A stretch of DNA of 40,326 nucleotides. Origin: an uncultured Eubacteriales bacterium (GTDB taxonomy: Bacteria > Bacillota > Clostridia > Christensenellales > Aristaeellaceae). Positions 32,632 through 40,184 of this stretch are shown here, one piece after another. Position numbers and translations under genes: made by a program. Each line of letters begins with the position of its first letter. Position 1 is the first letter of the stretch. The notes under the pieces were generated by a model. It searched no databases. It was given only the letters and a program-made list of their open reading frames with translations, and was not told where the DNA came from. Where the stretch lies: positions 1-40,326 of the forward strand of contig CACYGB010000012.1 in assembly GCA_902773895.1 (NCBI GenBank). The letters are read 5' to 3'.

Positions 32632-32646
32632 GGAGGGCGAAAAACA

Positions 32647-34704
32647 ATGAGTGAAGCTTTGAAGCAAGCCGTTGATTTTGACGCCCGGGCCCAGCAGGTG
32701 CTGACCCAGGAACCCCTCCTGTCCGCCAAGGAAGTGGAAGTGACCTTCTCCCTGCGCGGCAACAAGCTGACCGCTATCCGCCGGGCGTCCCTGGATTTGT
32801 ATGAAGGGGAAACGCTGGCCATCGTGGGGGAATCCGGCAGCGGCAAAAGCGTGTTTACCAAGTGCTTCGTGGGCATGCTGGATAAAAACGGCAGCATCAC
32901 CAACGGCAGCATCATGTACAACGGCCAGGACCTGACCCAGCTGAGCGAGAAGGAATGGCTGAAGATCCGCGGCAAAAAAATCGCCATGGTGACGCAGGAC
33001 CCCATGACCAGCCTGAACCCGCTGAAAACCATCGGGCGGCAGATCCAGGAATCGGTGGAGCTGCACCAGGGCCTGCGGGGCCGCGCCGCCAAGGAGGAAA
33101 CCCTTCGCATCCTGGAGGCTGTGGGCATTTCCGACGCGCCCCGGCGCTACAAGCAATATCCCCATGAGTTTTCCGGCGGCATGCGCCAGCGCGTGGTCAT
33201 TGCCATCGCCGTGGCCTGCCGGCCGCAGATCCTGATCTGCGACGAGCCCACCACCGCATTGGACGTGACCATCCAGGCCCAGATCCTGGATCTGATCCGC
33301 CGGCTGCAAAAAGAGCAGAACATGACCATCATCTACATCACCCACGACCTGGGCGTGGTGGCCAACGTGGCGGACCGGGTGGCGGTGATGTATGCCGGCC
33401 AGGTGATTGAAATCGGCATGGCCAGCGAGGTCTTCTTCGACCCCTGGCATCCCTACACCTGGGCGCTGCTGTCCGCCCTGCCCCAGCTGGGCGTCAAGGG
33501 CGAAAAGCTGCCGGCTATCGACGGCACGCCGCCCAACCTGTTCAACAAGATCCAGGGCGACGCCTTTGCCCCCCGCAACAAGCACGCCCTGAACATCGAC
33601 TTCCTGGAAGAGCCGCCCATGTATGAAGTGACGGCCACCCACCAGGTGAAAGCCTGGCTGCGGGATCCCCGGGCGCCCCATGTGGATCAGCCCCAGGCCA
33701 TCAAGCTGCTGGAAAGCCGGGACGGCCAGTCCAAGGGCACCGATCCCAACGCCTATCACCCGCACCTGGACCCCAACCGGGAAGCGCTGATCGACGTGAA
33801 GAACATGCAGGTCACTTTCGGCAGCGGCCGTAAAAAGTTCGTGGCCGTGGACGACGTGAACTTCACCATCTACAAGGGCGAAACCTTTGCCCTGGTGGGG
33901 GAAAGCGGATCGGGCAAAACCACCATCGGCCGCGCCCTGGTGCGCATCAACCCCATCACCGGCGGTGAAGTGTTCCTGAATGGCGAAAAAATCAACGGCA
34001 AGATCTCGAAGGAACAGGACCTGAAGGTGATCCGTTCCTGCCAGATGATTTTCCAGGATCCCATGGCTTCCCTGAACGAACGGGCCAAGGTGGACTATAT
34101 TGTTTCCGAAGGCCTGATCAACCACCACCTGTACAAGGACGAAAAGGAACGGCAGGACAAGGTGCAGAAGGCCCTGGAGGAAGTGGGTCTGCTGCCTGAA
34201 TTTTCCAGCCGGTTCCCCCATGAATTCTCCGGCGGCCAGCGCCAGCGCATCGGCATCGCCCGGGCGCTGATCATGGAGCCCCAGTTCATCGTGGCGGATG
34301 AACCCATTTCCGCTCTGGACGTGTCCATCCGCGCCCAGGTGCTGAACCTGCTCAACGACCTGAAAAAGAAGCGCGGCCTGACCTATATGTTCATCGCCCA
34401 TGACCTGAGCGTGGTTCGTTTCATTTCGGACCGGATCGCCGTGATCCACAAGGGCCGCATTGTGGAGCTTGCGGAGGCGGAGGAACTGTTCCTCCATCCG
34501 CTGCATCCCTACACGAAGGCGCTTCTGTCCGCCGTGCCCAACCCCAATCCGTACCTGGAGCGCACCAAGAAGCTGCTGGTGTACAATCCGGACGTGCATG
34601 ATTACAGCACGGACAAGCCGGTCTGGAACGAAATCCTGCCGGATCACTTCGTGTACGGCAACGAACGGGAGCTGGACGGCTACCGGAAGGAACTGGGATT
34701 ATAA
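32647..34704 (+). CDS. Fused OppD-OppF ATPase of the oligopeptide importer
   Basis: A 685-residue fusion of the two ATPase subunits. Half 1: Walker A GESGSGKS (61-68), signature FSGGMRQRV (175-183), Walker [13 protein letters not shown]. Half 2: Walker A GESGSGKT (418-425), signature [10 protein letters not shown], Walker [13 protein letters not shown]. Each half carries an oligopeptide-type C-terminal segment (WHPYTWALL and LHPYTKALL). In half 1 the C-terminal module aligns with DppD/OppD, but the four cysteines that hold a 4Fe-4S cluster there read Asp305, Asn311, Asp318 and Ala336. Separate oppD and oppF genes are usual, so the fusion is notable. AAGGAGGGCG precedes the ATG; a strong terminator follows. 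Confidence 0.93.
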   Translation: MSEALKQAVDFDARAQQVLTQEPLLSAKEVEVTFSLRGNKLTAIRRASLDLYEGETLAIVGESGSGKSVFTKCFVGMLDKNGSITNGSIMYNGQDLTQLSEKEWLKIRGKKIAMVTQDPMTSLNPLKTIGRQIQESVELHQGLRGRAAKEETLRILEAVGISDAPRRYKQYPHEFSGGMRQRVVIAIAVACRPQILICDEPTTALDVTIQAQILDLIRRLQKEQNMTIIYITHDLGVVANVADRVAVMYAGQVIEIGMASEVFFDPWHPYTWALLSALPQLGVKGEKLPAIDGTPPNLFNKIQGDAFAPRNKHALNIDFLEEPPMYEVTATHQVKAWLRDPRAPHVDQPQAIKLLESRDGQSKGTDPNAYHPHLDPNREALIDVKNMQVTFGSGRKKFVAVDDVNFTIYKGETFALVGESGSGKTTIGRALVRINPITGGEVFLNGEKINGKISKEQDLKVIRSCQMIFQDPMASLNERAKVDYIVSEGLINHHLYKDEKERQDKVQKALEEVGLLPEFSSRFPHEFSGGQRQRIGIARALIMEPQFIVADEPISALDVSIRAQVLNLLNDLKKKRGLTYMFIAHDLSVVRFISDRIAVIHKGRIVELAEAEELFLHPLHPYTKALLSAVPNPNPYLERTKKLLVYNPDVHDYSTDKPVWNEILPDHFVYGNERELDGYRKELGL

Positions 34705-34716
34705 TCCAAAATGCAT

Positions 34717-34750
34717 CGCCCCGGGAGGCAAATCTCCCGGGGCGTTTTTT
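34717..34750 (+). terminator. Terminator of the opp operon
   Basis: A perfect 11-bp stem (34717-34727 with 34734-34744), 6-nt loop, then six T (34745-34750). The last T bases overlap the stop codon of the convergent small gene. Confidence 0.92.
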
Positions 34751-34880
34751 ACGGTTCAGGGTCCTTGGGCATGTCTTCCGGCGGCAGGGCCTGCTGGATG
34801 CAGGTACATTCCGTGGCGGAAACCACCGGGTCCGTCAGGGGGTCAGGGCGCGGAAAGCGCCGCTTTTTTTGCCTGCTCAT
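34749..34880 (-). CDS. 43-residue small protein downstream of DUF1540
   Basis: A short frame reading MSRQKKRRFPRPDPLTDPVV onward, then SATECTCIQQALPPEDMPKD and PEP. It has a basic start, a proline-rich middle and two cysteines spaced by one residue. The ATG (34878-34880) overlaps the TGA of the DUF1540 gene by four bases, which is strong evidence for a coupled real gene. I have an unverified impression that similar small proteins with a DPLTDPV-x-SATECT core occur in other Clostridia, but assign no function. The stop lies at the edge of the opp terminator. Confidence 0.7.
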   Translation of the reverse strand: MSRQKKRRFPRPDPLTDPVVSATECTCIQQALPPEDMPKDPEP

Positions 34881-35071
34881 TTGCAGTCGTAGCTCTGGCA
34901 CATGCTTTCATCGGCGGGGTCGCCGGAGTATGCCATGGGGGTAGGGGCCACCTGGATGCTGTCCAGGGCGCAGATGCCCTGCTCCTGCTTCAGATGCCTG
35001 CAGGATTCCACGCCGCAATGGATACACTGGTTCCGGGGATCTGGCGTTGTCGATCGCTCCTTTCCTTTCAA
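34877..35071 (-). CDS. DUF1540 domain protein
   Basis: The C-terminal 50 residues are a clear DUF1540 domain: NQCIHCGVESCRHLKQEQGI, then CALDSIQV and MCQSYDCK, with the six to seven cysteines of this small metal-binding family (role unknown, sometimes spore-associated). The start is uncertain. A good site AAAGGAG lies at 35056-35062, but at the expected distance the in-frame codon is ACG (35045-35047), not ATG. The coordinates use the in-frame TTG at 35069-35071, which has no ribosome site; an ATG at 35206 would add a low-quality 45-residue extension. Initiation at ACG, a mutated start or a sequence error are all possible. It is coupled to the 43-residue protein. Confidence 0.75.
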   Translation of the reverse strand: MKGKERSTTPDPRNQCIHCGVESCRHLKQEQGICALDSIQVAPTPMAYSGDPADESMCQSYDCK

Positions 35072-35240
35072 GGGCGCCCGGCGGCGGACGGCGCCGTCCG
35101 CCGCGATGGACCGGAAGGATCCGGGCCCGTGTGACCCGGATGAAACCGCCTTTCCCTGAAAGACGGATGCCGATCCGGTGCTGCCGCGCGTCGATTCCGT
35201 TTCCATGCGTCCTGACCGTAGGATGAACCGAAAAAACGCT

Positions 35241-35269
35241 TGTCATTCAGAAAAAAATATGGTATATTG
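35241..35269 (+). promoter_or_regulatory. Promoter of queT
   Basis: TTGTCA (35241-35246), a 17-bp spacer and TATATT (35264-35269). The leader of about 75 nt has small hairpins but no preQ1 riboswitch I can recognise. Confidence 0.7.
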
Positions 35270-35348
35270 TCGCCTGCCGACTGTGAATCGGCTCAATTCA
35301 TCGGGCGCGGCGAAGCGCCGAGTGCCTGAAAAAGAAAGGAGATTTGAC

Positions 35349-35837
35349 ATGAAAAAAACTTTCAATGTCAAAACCCTGTCCTTGGGTGGGGCCATCGCCG
35401 CGCTGTATGTGGTGCTGACTCTGGTGGCGCAGGCTTTCGGCCTGGCCAGCGGAGCAATCCAGGTCCGCCTTTCCGAAGCGCTCACCATTCTGCCGGTTTT
35501 CACCGCCGCTGCGGTGCCGGGGCTGACGGTGGGCTGCGTGCTGGCCAATCTGATCACCGGCTGCGCTATGTGGGATGTGGTCTTTGGCAGCCTGGCGACG
35601 CTGCTGGGCGCCATCGGCACCAGGCTGCTGCGCAGCAAGCCGCTGATTGCCTGGATTCCGCCGGTGCTGAGCAACGCGATCATCGTTCCGATCGTGCTGC
35701 AAAAGGTGTACGGCGTGCCGGATGCCTGGTGGTACCTGGTGCTGACGGTGGGCGCGGGCGAGGTCATTGCCTGCGGCATCCTGGGCCTGCTGCTGTATAA
35801 AGCGCTGGAAAAGGTTCCCCGGTTGTTTGAAAACTGA
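35349..35837 (+). CDS. queT: QueT family ECF transporter S component (queuosine precursor uptake)
   Basis: A 162-residue membrane protein with five to six hydrophobic segments. SLGGAIAALYVVLTLVAQAF, then GAIQVRLSEALTILPVFTA and VLANLITGCAMWDVVFGSLA are the QueT signature; the Arg-Leu-Ser-Glu-Ala block in the second region is conserved. It is the substrate-binding subunit for uptake of a queuosine precursor, working with the general ECF module encoded elsewhere. ATG 35349 has AAAGGAG upstream; a longer in-frame extension to 35178 would start before the promoter. A bidirectional terminator follows. Confidence 0.92.
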   Translation: MKKTFNVKTLSLGGAIAALYVVLTLVAQAFGLASGAIQVRLSEALTILPVFTAAAVPGLTVGCVLANLITGCAMWDVVFGSLATLLGAIGTRLLRSKPLIAWIPPVLSNAIIVPIVLQKVYGVPDAWWYLVLTVGAGEVIACGILGLLLYKALEKVPRLFEN

Positions 35838-35845
35838 CGGGATAT

Positions 35846-35890
35846 AAAAAACGGCAGACGCGATACGATTTGCGTCTGCCGTTTTTGTTT
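35846..35890. terminator. Bidirectional terminator between queT and the DUF937-like gene
   Basis: A perfect 15-bp stem (35847-35861 with 35872-35886) with A and T runs at both ends. Confidence 0.93.
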
Positions 35891-35897
35891 GAAAAGC

Positions 35898-36707
35898 TTA
35901 TTTTTTCGCCGTGGTTTTCTTCGTTGCCGCGGATGTCTTGGCGGAAGAGGTTTTCTTTGCCGTCGTGGAACTCTTGGCGGCTGTGGCGGTTTTCTTTGCC
36001 GCAGCCGTGGTGGTTTTCTTCGCGGCCGTGGTGGTCTTGGCCGCCGGTTTCTTGGCGGTGTCGGTCTTTTTCGCCGCCGGTTTTTTGTTGGGGTTGGCGA
36101 ACACGGTGGGCTGGGTGCCGGCGGATGCCGTCGGCTTGTCGTTCGACTGTTCGGACGAAGAAGACATGCCGCCGCCGAAAAGGCCGGTAAACAGGCTGCC
36201 CAGGCCGCCGGAGGAGGACGAGGAAGAAGCGGACGAAGCGGAGGAGGAGTCGCCGCCGCCCAGCAGACCGCCCAGCAGGCTGCCCAGGCCGGAATCGCCG
36301 CTGCCGCTGTTGCCGCTGCTGTTGCCGCTGCTGTTGCCGCCGCCAAGCAAGCCGCCCAGCAGGCTGCCCAGGCCGGAATCGCCGTTGCCGCTGCTGTTGC
36401 CGCCGCCCAGCAAACCGCCCAGCAGATTGCCCAGGCCGTTGCCGCTGTTGTTATTGCTGTTGTTGCCCAGCAGGCTTTGCAGCAGGGGCGCCACCACGGC
36501 GAAAATGCGCAGGATGGTGTTCAGGTCGATGCCGGTGCTCTTGGACACGCTGCGGGCTGTGGTCTTTTCGCTCTTGCCTTCCAGCAGTTGGGGCAGGGCC
36601 GAGGAGAGAACGTTGGTGACGTCCTGGGTGGACGCGCCGGTCTGGCGGCTGATTTCGTTGGCGTTGTCGCCGCCCAGCAGCAGGGGAAGCAAAGCGTTTA
36701 TATCCAT
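35898..36707 (-). CDS. DUF937-like protein with Gly/Leu repeats and histone-H1-like tail
   Basis: A 269-residue protein in three parts. Residues 1-80 resemble DUF937/YidB: MDINALLPLLLGGDNANEIS, then TQDVTNVLSSALPQLLEG. Residues 91-185 contain four copies of a GLGSLLGGLLGGG-type unit separated by Ser/Asn/Gly linkers (36153-36437). Residues 205-269 are almost only Lys, Ala, Thr and Ser (AAKKTTTAAAKK and similar), like histone H1 or bacterial H1-like nucleoid proteins. No signal peptide. The charge suggests binding of DNA, RNA or polyphosphate, which is inference. GAAAGGAG precedes the ATG; it has its own promoter. The repeats make it prone to length variation. Confidence 0.85.
   Translation of the reverse strand: MDINALLPLLLGGDNANEISRQTGASTQDVTNVLSSALPQLLEGKSEKTTARSVSKSTGIDLNTILRIFAVVAPLLQSLLGNNSNNNSGNGLGNLLGGLLGGGNSSGNGDSGLGSLLGGLLGGGNSSGNSSGNSGSGDSGLGSLLGGLLGGGDSSSASSASSSSSSGGLGSLFTGLFGGGMSSSSEQSNDKPTASAGTQPTVFANPNKKPAAKKTDTAKKPAAKTTTAAKKTTTAAAKKTATAAKSSTTAKKTSSAKTSAATKKTTAKK
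36153..36437 (-). repeat. Tandem repeats encoding Gly/Leu units
   Basis: Four related units of about 54-84 bp inside the DUF937-like gene. The first three encode GLG(N/S)LLGGLLGGG almost identically; the fourth is diverged (GLGSLFTGLFGGG). Confidence 0.85.
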
Positions 36708-36787
36708 TTTCAGTCAGGCTCCTTTCATGTTGCGGGCCGGGTTCGCGTTTCTTGCGCTCCGGCCCGGAGAACTTTGCTTTTTCCTCC

Positions 36788-36816
36788 ATTATGCACAGAA
36801 TATGGTGTTTCGTCAA
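36788..36816 (-). promoter_or_regulatory. Promoter of the DUF937-like gene
   Basis: On the minus strand TTGACG (36811-36816), a 17-bp spacer and CATAAT (36788-36793). Confidence 0.75.
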
Positions 36817-36835
36817 GAAAGTTTTCTACAATTTA

Positions 36836-36863
36836 TTGAAAATACAGAAATTTCATGTATAAT
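36836..36863 (+). promoter_or_regulatory. Promoter of the zinc-motif membrane protein gene
   Basis: TTGAAA (36836-36841), a 16-bp spacer and a perfect TATAAT (36858-36863), divergent from the DUF937-like gene promoter. Confidence 0.8.
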
Positions 36864-36903
36864 AAGATGGAACCCGAGAATGAAAAGATTGGAGTGAAGG
36901 ATT

Positions 36904-37800
36904 ATGTCGGAAAACAAGACGCCGGAAAAGAAAGCGCCCGTCAAGAAAGAACATAAAATCGTTTCCGCTACTACCGGCCAGCAAACCACCAAGGAGCAGG
37001 CTGCCAAGGAAGTGGCCCAGGCCCTGCTGAACCAGACGCACCAGAGCACCGCGGGATTACGCATTGGCGCCATCGTGCTGTGGCTGGCTGCCATCGGCTT
37101 TGAAGTGATGGCCATCCTGGTGGCGGTGCAAAAGTTCGCCCCCAAATTCCTGGACAAGATGCCCCTGTGGCTGCCGGTGGTGATCCTGCTGGCGCTGGAT
37201 CTGGTGTGCCTGATTATCGGCAGCCAGCTGTGGAAGAAAGCCAACCATATCAACCCCGTATCGGAAAAGAACAAGCTGAAGTTCTGGCTGTGGAACAACC
37301 TGGGCCTTATCGTGGCCGTGCTGGCCTTCGTGCCCTTTATTGTGATCCTGGCTACCAACAAGGACGCCGACCCCAAGCTGAAGAAGATCGGCATCATCGC
37401 CGCGGTTGTGGCGCTGCTGATCGGCGGCGCGACGGGCATCGACTGGAATCCTGTGTCCAAGGAACAGAAGGAAGCGGCCATGGAAGCCATCACTACCACA
37501 GTGTTCTGGACCAACACCCGCTCCGGCAAGGCCTATCATACCCATGACGACTGCCAGACCCTGAACCAGACCGACGAGCTGGTGGCCGGCACCGTGGAGC
37601 AGGCCATCGCCGCCAACCGGGTGAAGCTGTGCTACTTCTGCGCCAAGCGGGATAATCTGGAAGACAAGGTGGCCACCGAGGACGGCGCCGGCGAAGTGAT
37701 CCTGAATGAACTGGAAGAAAAAGTGGACGAAGCCGTGGAGAACCTGACGGAAGAAACCCCCGCGGAAGAAACCTCCACAGAAGAACAGCCTGCCGCCTGA
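36904..37800 (+). CDS. Membrane protein with C-terminal Ada-like zinc-binding motif
   Basis: A 298-residue protein. Residues 1-50 are charged and cytoplasmic-type; four hydrophobic segments follow (IGAIVLWLAAIGFEVMAILV, VVILLALDLVCLIIG, LGLIVAVLAFVPFIVIL, IIAAVVALLIGGATG). Then comes FWTNTRSGKAYHTHDDCQTL, with GTVEQAIAANRVKLCYFCAK: a Y-H-x4-C ... C-x2-C pattern, as in Ada-type or nuclease-associated cysteine motifs that bind zinc. The end is acidic (EEKVDEAVENLTEET and more). The combination suggests a membrane-anchored metal or ligand sensor, but no function is known. The start has a GGAGTGAAGG site upstream. Monocistronic, with promoter and terminator. Confidence 0.82.
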   Translation: MSENKTPEKKAPVKKEHKIVSATTGQQTTKEQAAKEVAQALLNQTHQSTAGLRIGAIVLWLAAIGFEVMAILVAVQKFAPKFLDKMPLWLPVVILLALDLVCLIIGSQLWKKANHINPVSEKNKLKFWLWNNLGLIVAVLAFVPFIVILATNKDADPKLKKIGIIAAVVALLIGGATGIDWNPVSKEQKEAAMEAITTTVFWTNTRSGKAYHTHDDCQTLNQTDELVAGTVEQAIAANRVKLCYFCAKRDNLEDKVATEDGAGEVILNELEEKVDEAVENLTEETPAEETSTEEQPAA

Positions 37801-37818
37801 GATCATTCCAAACAACGG

Positions 37819-37852
37819 AAAGCAGGGGGAACCCCCCCTGCTTTTCTTTTTT
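37819..37852 (+). terminator. Terminator after the zinc-motif membrane protein gene
   Basis: An 11-bp stem (37819-37829 with 37834-37844), AACC loop, then a long T-rich run. Confidence 0.88.
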
Positions 37853-37855
37853 TGC

Positions 37856-37884
37856 TTGACAAGCGGGACAGAAAAAAGTAAGAT
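37856..37884 (+). promoter_or_regulatory. Promoter of the metG T-box transcript
   Basis: A perfect TTGACA (37856-37861), a 17-bp spacer and TAAGAT (37879-37884). Confidence 0.75.
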
Positions 37885-37890
37885 AATACG

Positions 37891-38131
37891 GTACATGCAA
37901 GGAAGGGGAGAGTACCTTGCTCAGCCGTCCAAAGAGAGCCGCGGCAGGTGAAAGGCGGCGGCGGAGGCGCAGGGGAACATGGCCCCGGAGCATGCCGGGG
38001 CAAGCACGTTCAGCCCCGGCCGGCAGGCCCCGATACAGGCCCAATGAAGGCGCGCTTTAAGGCGCGTGAACCAGGGTGGTACCGCGTAGAATTACGCCCC
38101 TGCATCAAGCTGTGATGCAGGGGCTTTTCTG
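37891..38131 (+). promoter_or_regulatory. T-box leader of metG
   Basis: The canonical T-box AGGGTGGTACCGCG is at 38073-38086, in front of a 12-bp terminator stem (38096-38107 with 38113-38124) followed by CTTTTCT. Upstream are stem I elements (GAGAGTA near 37910 and AGAGAGCCG near 37933). The likely specifier codon is ATG at 37979-37981, matching uncharged tRNA-Met. Binding of uncharged tRNA would favour antitermination and metG expression. Confidence 0.93.
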
Positions 38132-38165
38132 ATCCCCGGCATCCGGGAAAAAGGAGAGGATCCCC

Positions 38166-40184
38166 ATGGAAAACAAAAAGACCTACTACATCACCACGCC
38201 CATCTACTATCCGTCCGGCAACATGCACATCGGCCACACCTACACCACCGTGGCGGCCGACACCATGGCGCGGTTCAAGAAAATGCAGGGCTACGACACC
38301 TATTTCCTGACCGGCACCGACGAGCATGGCCAGAAAATCGAAAAGAAAGCGGCCGAAAAGGGCGTGACGCCCCTGGCCTACGTGGACGAGATTGTGGCCA
38401 ACACCCAGAAACTGTGGAAGCTGATGGACATCCAGTACGACGATTTCATCCGCACCTCCCAGGACCGCCACATGAAGGTGGTGCAGAAGGTATTCAGGCA
38501 GTTCTATGACCAGGGGGACATTTACAAGAGCGCGTACGAAGGCTTGTACTGTACGCCCTGCGAATCGTTCTGGACGCCCACGCAGGTGGTGGAAAAGGAC
38601 GGCGTGAAATGCTGCCCGGACTGCGGCCGGCCTGTGGAATCCATGCAGGAGGAAAGCTATTTCTTCCGGATGAGCAAGTACCAGGACTGGCTGATCGAGT
38701 ATATCGAGAGCCATCCCGATTTCATTCAGCCCGCCAAGCGCGCCAATGAAATGATCAACAATTTCCTCAAGCCCGGATTGCAGGATCTGTGCGTCAGCCG
38801 CACCAGCGTAAAGTGGGGTATCCCGGTGGATTTTGATCCCAAGCACACCGTTTACGTGTGGATCGACGCCCTGAGCAACTACATTTCCGCCCTGGGCTAC
38901 GGCACCGATCACGACGAACTGTTCCAGAAGTACTGGCCCGCCGACGTGCACCTGGTGGGCAAGGAAATCGTGCGCTTCCACACCATTTACTGGCCCATCA
39001 TGCTGCATGCCCTGGGCCTGCCGCTGCCCAAGCAGGTGTTCGCCCACGGCTGGCTGTTGTTCGGCATGGATAAAATGAGCAAATCCAAGGGTAATGTGGT
39101 GTATCCGCAGCCCATCGTGGCCCGCTACGGCGTGGATTCCCTGCGGTATTACCTGATGCGCGAAATGCCCTTCGGCGCCGACGGCAACTACACCAACGAA
39201 GCCTTCCTGACCCGCATGAACGCCGATTTGGCCAACGACCTGGGCAATCTGGTTTCCCGCACCGTGGCCATGATCGAAAAGTATTTTGACGGCGTGATTC
39301 CCGCCTGGGATCAGGCTGCGGCGGAACCCGTGGGGGACGACCTGCGCGCCCACTGCGCCCAGCTGCCCCATCTGGTGGAAGAACAAATGGACAAGCTGCA
39401 GTTTTCCCAGGCGCTGGCCGAAATCTGGAAGGTCATCGGCGAATGCAACAAGTACATCGACCTGACCCAGCCCTGGGTTCTGGGCAAGGACCCGGAAAAG
39501 AAGGGGCTGCTGGGCAATGTGCTGCGTACGCTGGCGGAGTGCGTGCGGTTCGTGGCCGTGCTGATTCAGCCTGTGATGCCTTCCACGCCCGGCCGTATCT
39601 TTGAACAGCTGGGCCTGGCGGATGAAAACCTGAAAACCTGGGACAGCCTGCAGCAATTCGGCACGCTGCCCCAGGGGCTGCAGGTGCATAAGGGCGACGC
39701 CCTGTTCCCCCGCATCGACATCAAGAAGGAACTGGAAGCCCTGAACGGCGATAAGGAAGAAAAGAAAGAGGAAAAGAAGGAAGCAAAGCCCGCGGCGGAG
39801 CAGAAGCCGGAAAAGAAGGAAAAGAAAAAGGCCGAAATCCCCGAAGGCTGCATCGCCTTTGACGATTTTGCGAAGATCCAGCTGCGGGTGGCCCGGGTCA
39901 TCACCTGCGAACGGGTGGAAAAAAGCGAAAAGCTGCTCAAGTTCCGCCTGTCCTTGGGTACGGAAGAACGCACCGTGCTCTCCGGGATCGCCAAATTCCA
40001 TACTCCGGAAGAACTGGTCGGAAAGAAGCTGATCCTGCTGGCCAACCTGGCGCCCCGGAAGATCATGGGCATCGAAAGCCAGGGCATGCTGCTTTCCGCC
40101 GTGAAGCAAAACGACGATGGCACGGAAACCCTGCGGCTGCTGACCGCCGATCCCATCATGCCGGACGGCGCGGAAATCGGCTGA
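38166..40184 (+). CDS. metG: Methionyl-tRNA synthetase
   Basis: A 672-residue class I synthetase. TTPIYYPSGNMHIGHTYTTV has the HIGH motif; the zinc knuckle follows (CTPCESF, then CCPDCGRP); MDKMSKSKGN is the KMSKS loop. The anticodon-binding helical domain spans about residues 360-525, a Lys/Glu-rich linker (about 535-560) comes next, and the C-terminal EMAP/Trbp111-like tRNA-binding domain (FAKIQLRVARVITCERVEKS) forms the dimer. It charges tRNA-Met. The length fits the long bacterial form. AAAGGAGAGG precedes the ATG. Control is by the T-box leader directly upstream. Confidence 0.97.
   Translation: MENKKTYYITTPIYYPSGNMHIGHTYTTVAADTMARFKKMQGYDTYFLTGTDEHGQKIEKKAAEKGVTPLAYVDEIVANTQKLWKLMDIQYDDFIRTSQDRHMKVVQKVFRQFYDQGDIYKSAYEGLYCTPCESFWTPTQVVEKDGVKCCPDCGRPVESMQEESYFFRMSKYQDWLIEYIESHPDFIQPAKRANEMINNFLKPGLQDLCVSRTSVKWGIPVDFDPKHTVYVWIDALSNYISALGYGTDHDELFQKYWPADVHLVGKEIVRFHTIYWPIMLHALGLPLPKQVFAHGWLLFGMDKMSKSKGNVVYPQPIVARYGVDSLRYYLMREMPFGADGNYTNEAFLTRMNADLANDLGNLVSRTVAMIEKYFDGVIPAWDQAAAEPVGDDLRAHCAQLPHLVEEQMDKLQFSQALAEIWKVIGECNKYIDLTQPWVLGKDPEKKGLLGNVLRTLAECVRFVAVLIQPVMPSTPGRIFEQLGLADENLKTWDSLQQFGTLPQGLQVHKGDALFPRIDIKKELEALNGDKEEKKEEKKEAKPAAEQKPEKKEKKKAEIPEGCIAFDDFAKIQLRVARVITCERVEKSEKLLKFRLSLGTEERTVLSGIAKFHTPEELVGKKLILLANLAPRKIMGIESQGMLLSAVKQNDDGTETLRLLTADPIMPDGAEIG

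Noticed and set aside
28235..34647. Two minus-strand open frames of more than 1000 codons each
   Set aside because: They mirror the opp genes, whose strong codon bias avoids antisense stops. All family motifs are on the plus strand.
35270..35340. preQ1 riboswitch in front of queT
   Set aside because: Small hairpins exist, but none of the preQ1-I or II consensus elements can be placed.
36153..36437. CRISPR-like array in the repetitive region
   Set aside because: The repeats are in frame, encode Gly/Leu units and lack spacers of constant length.
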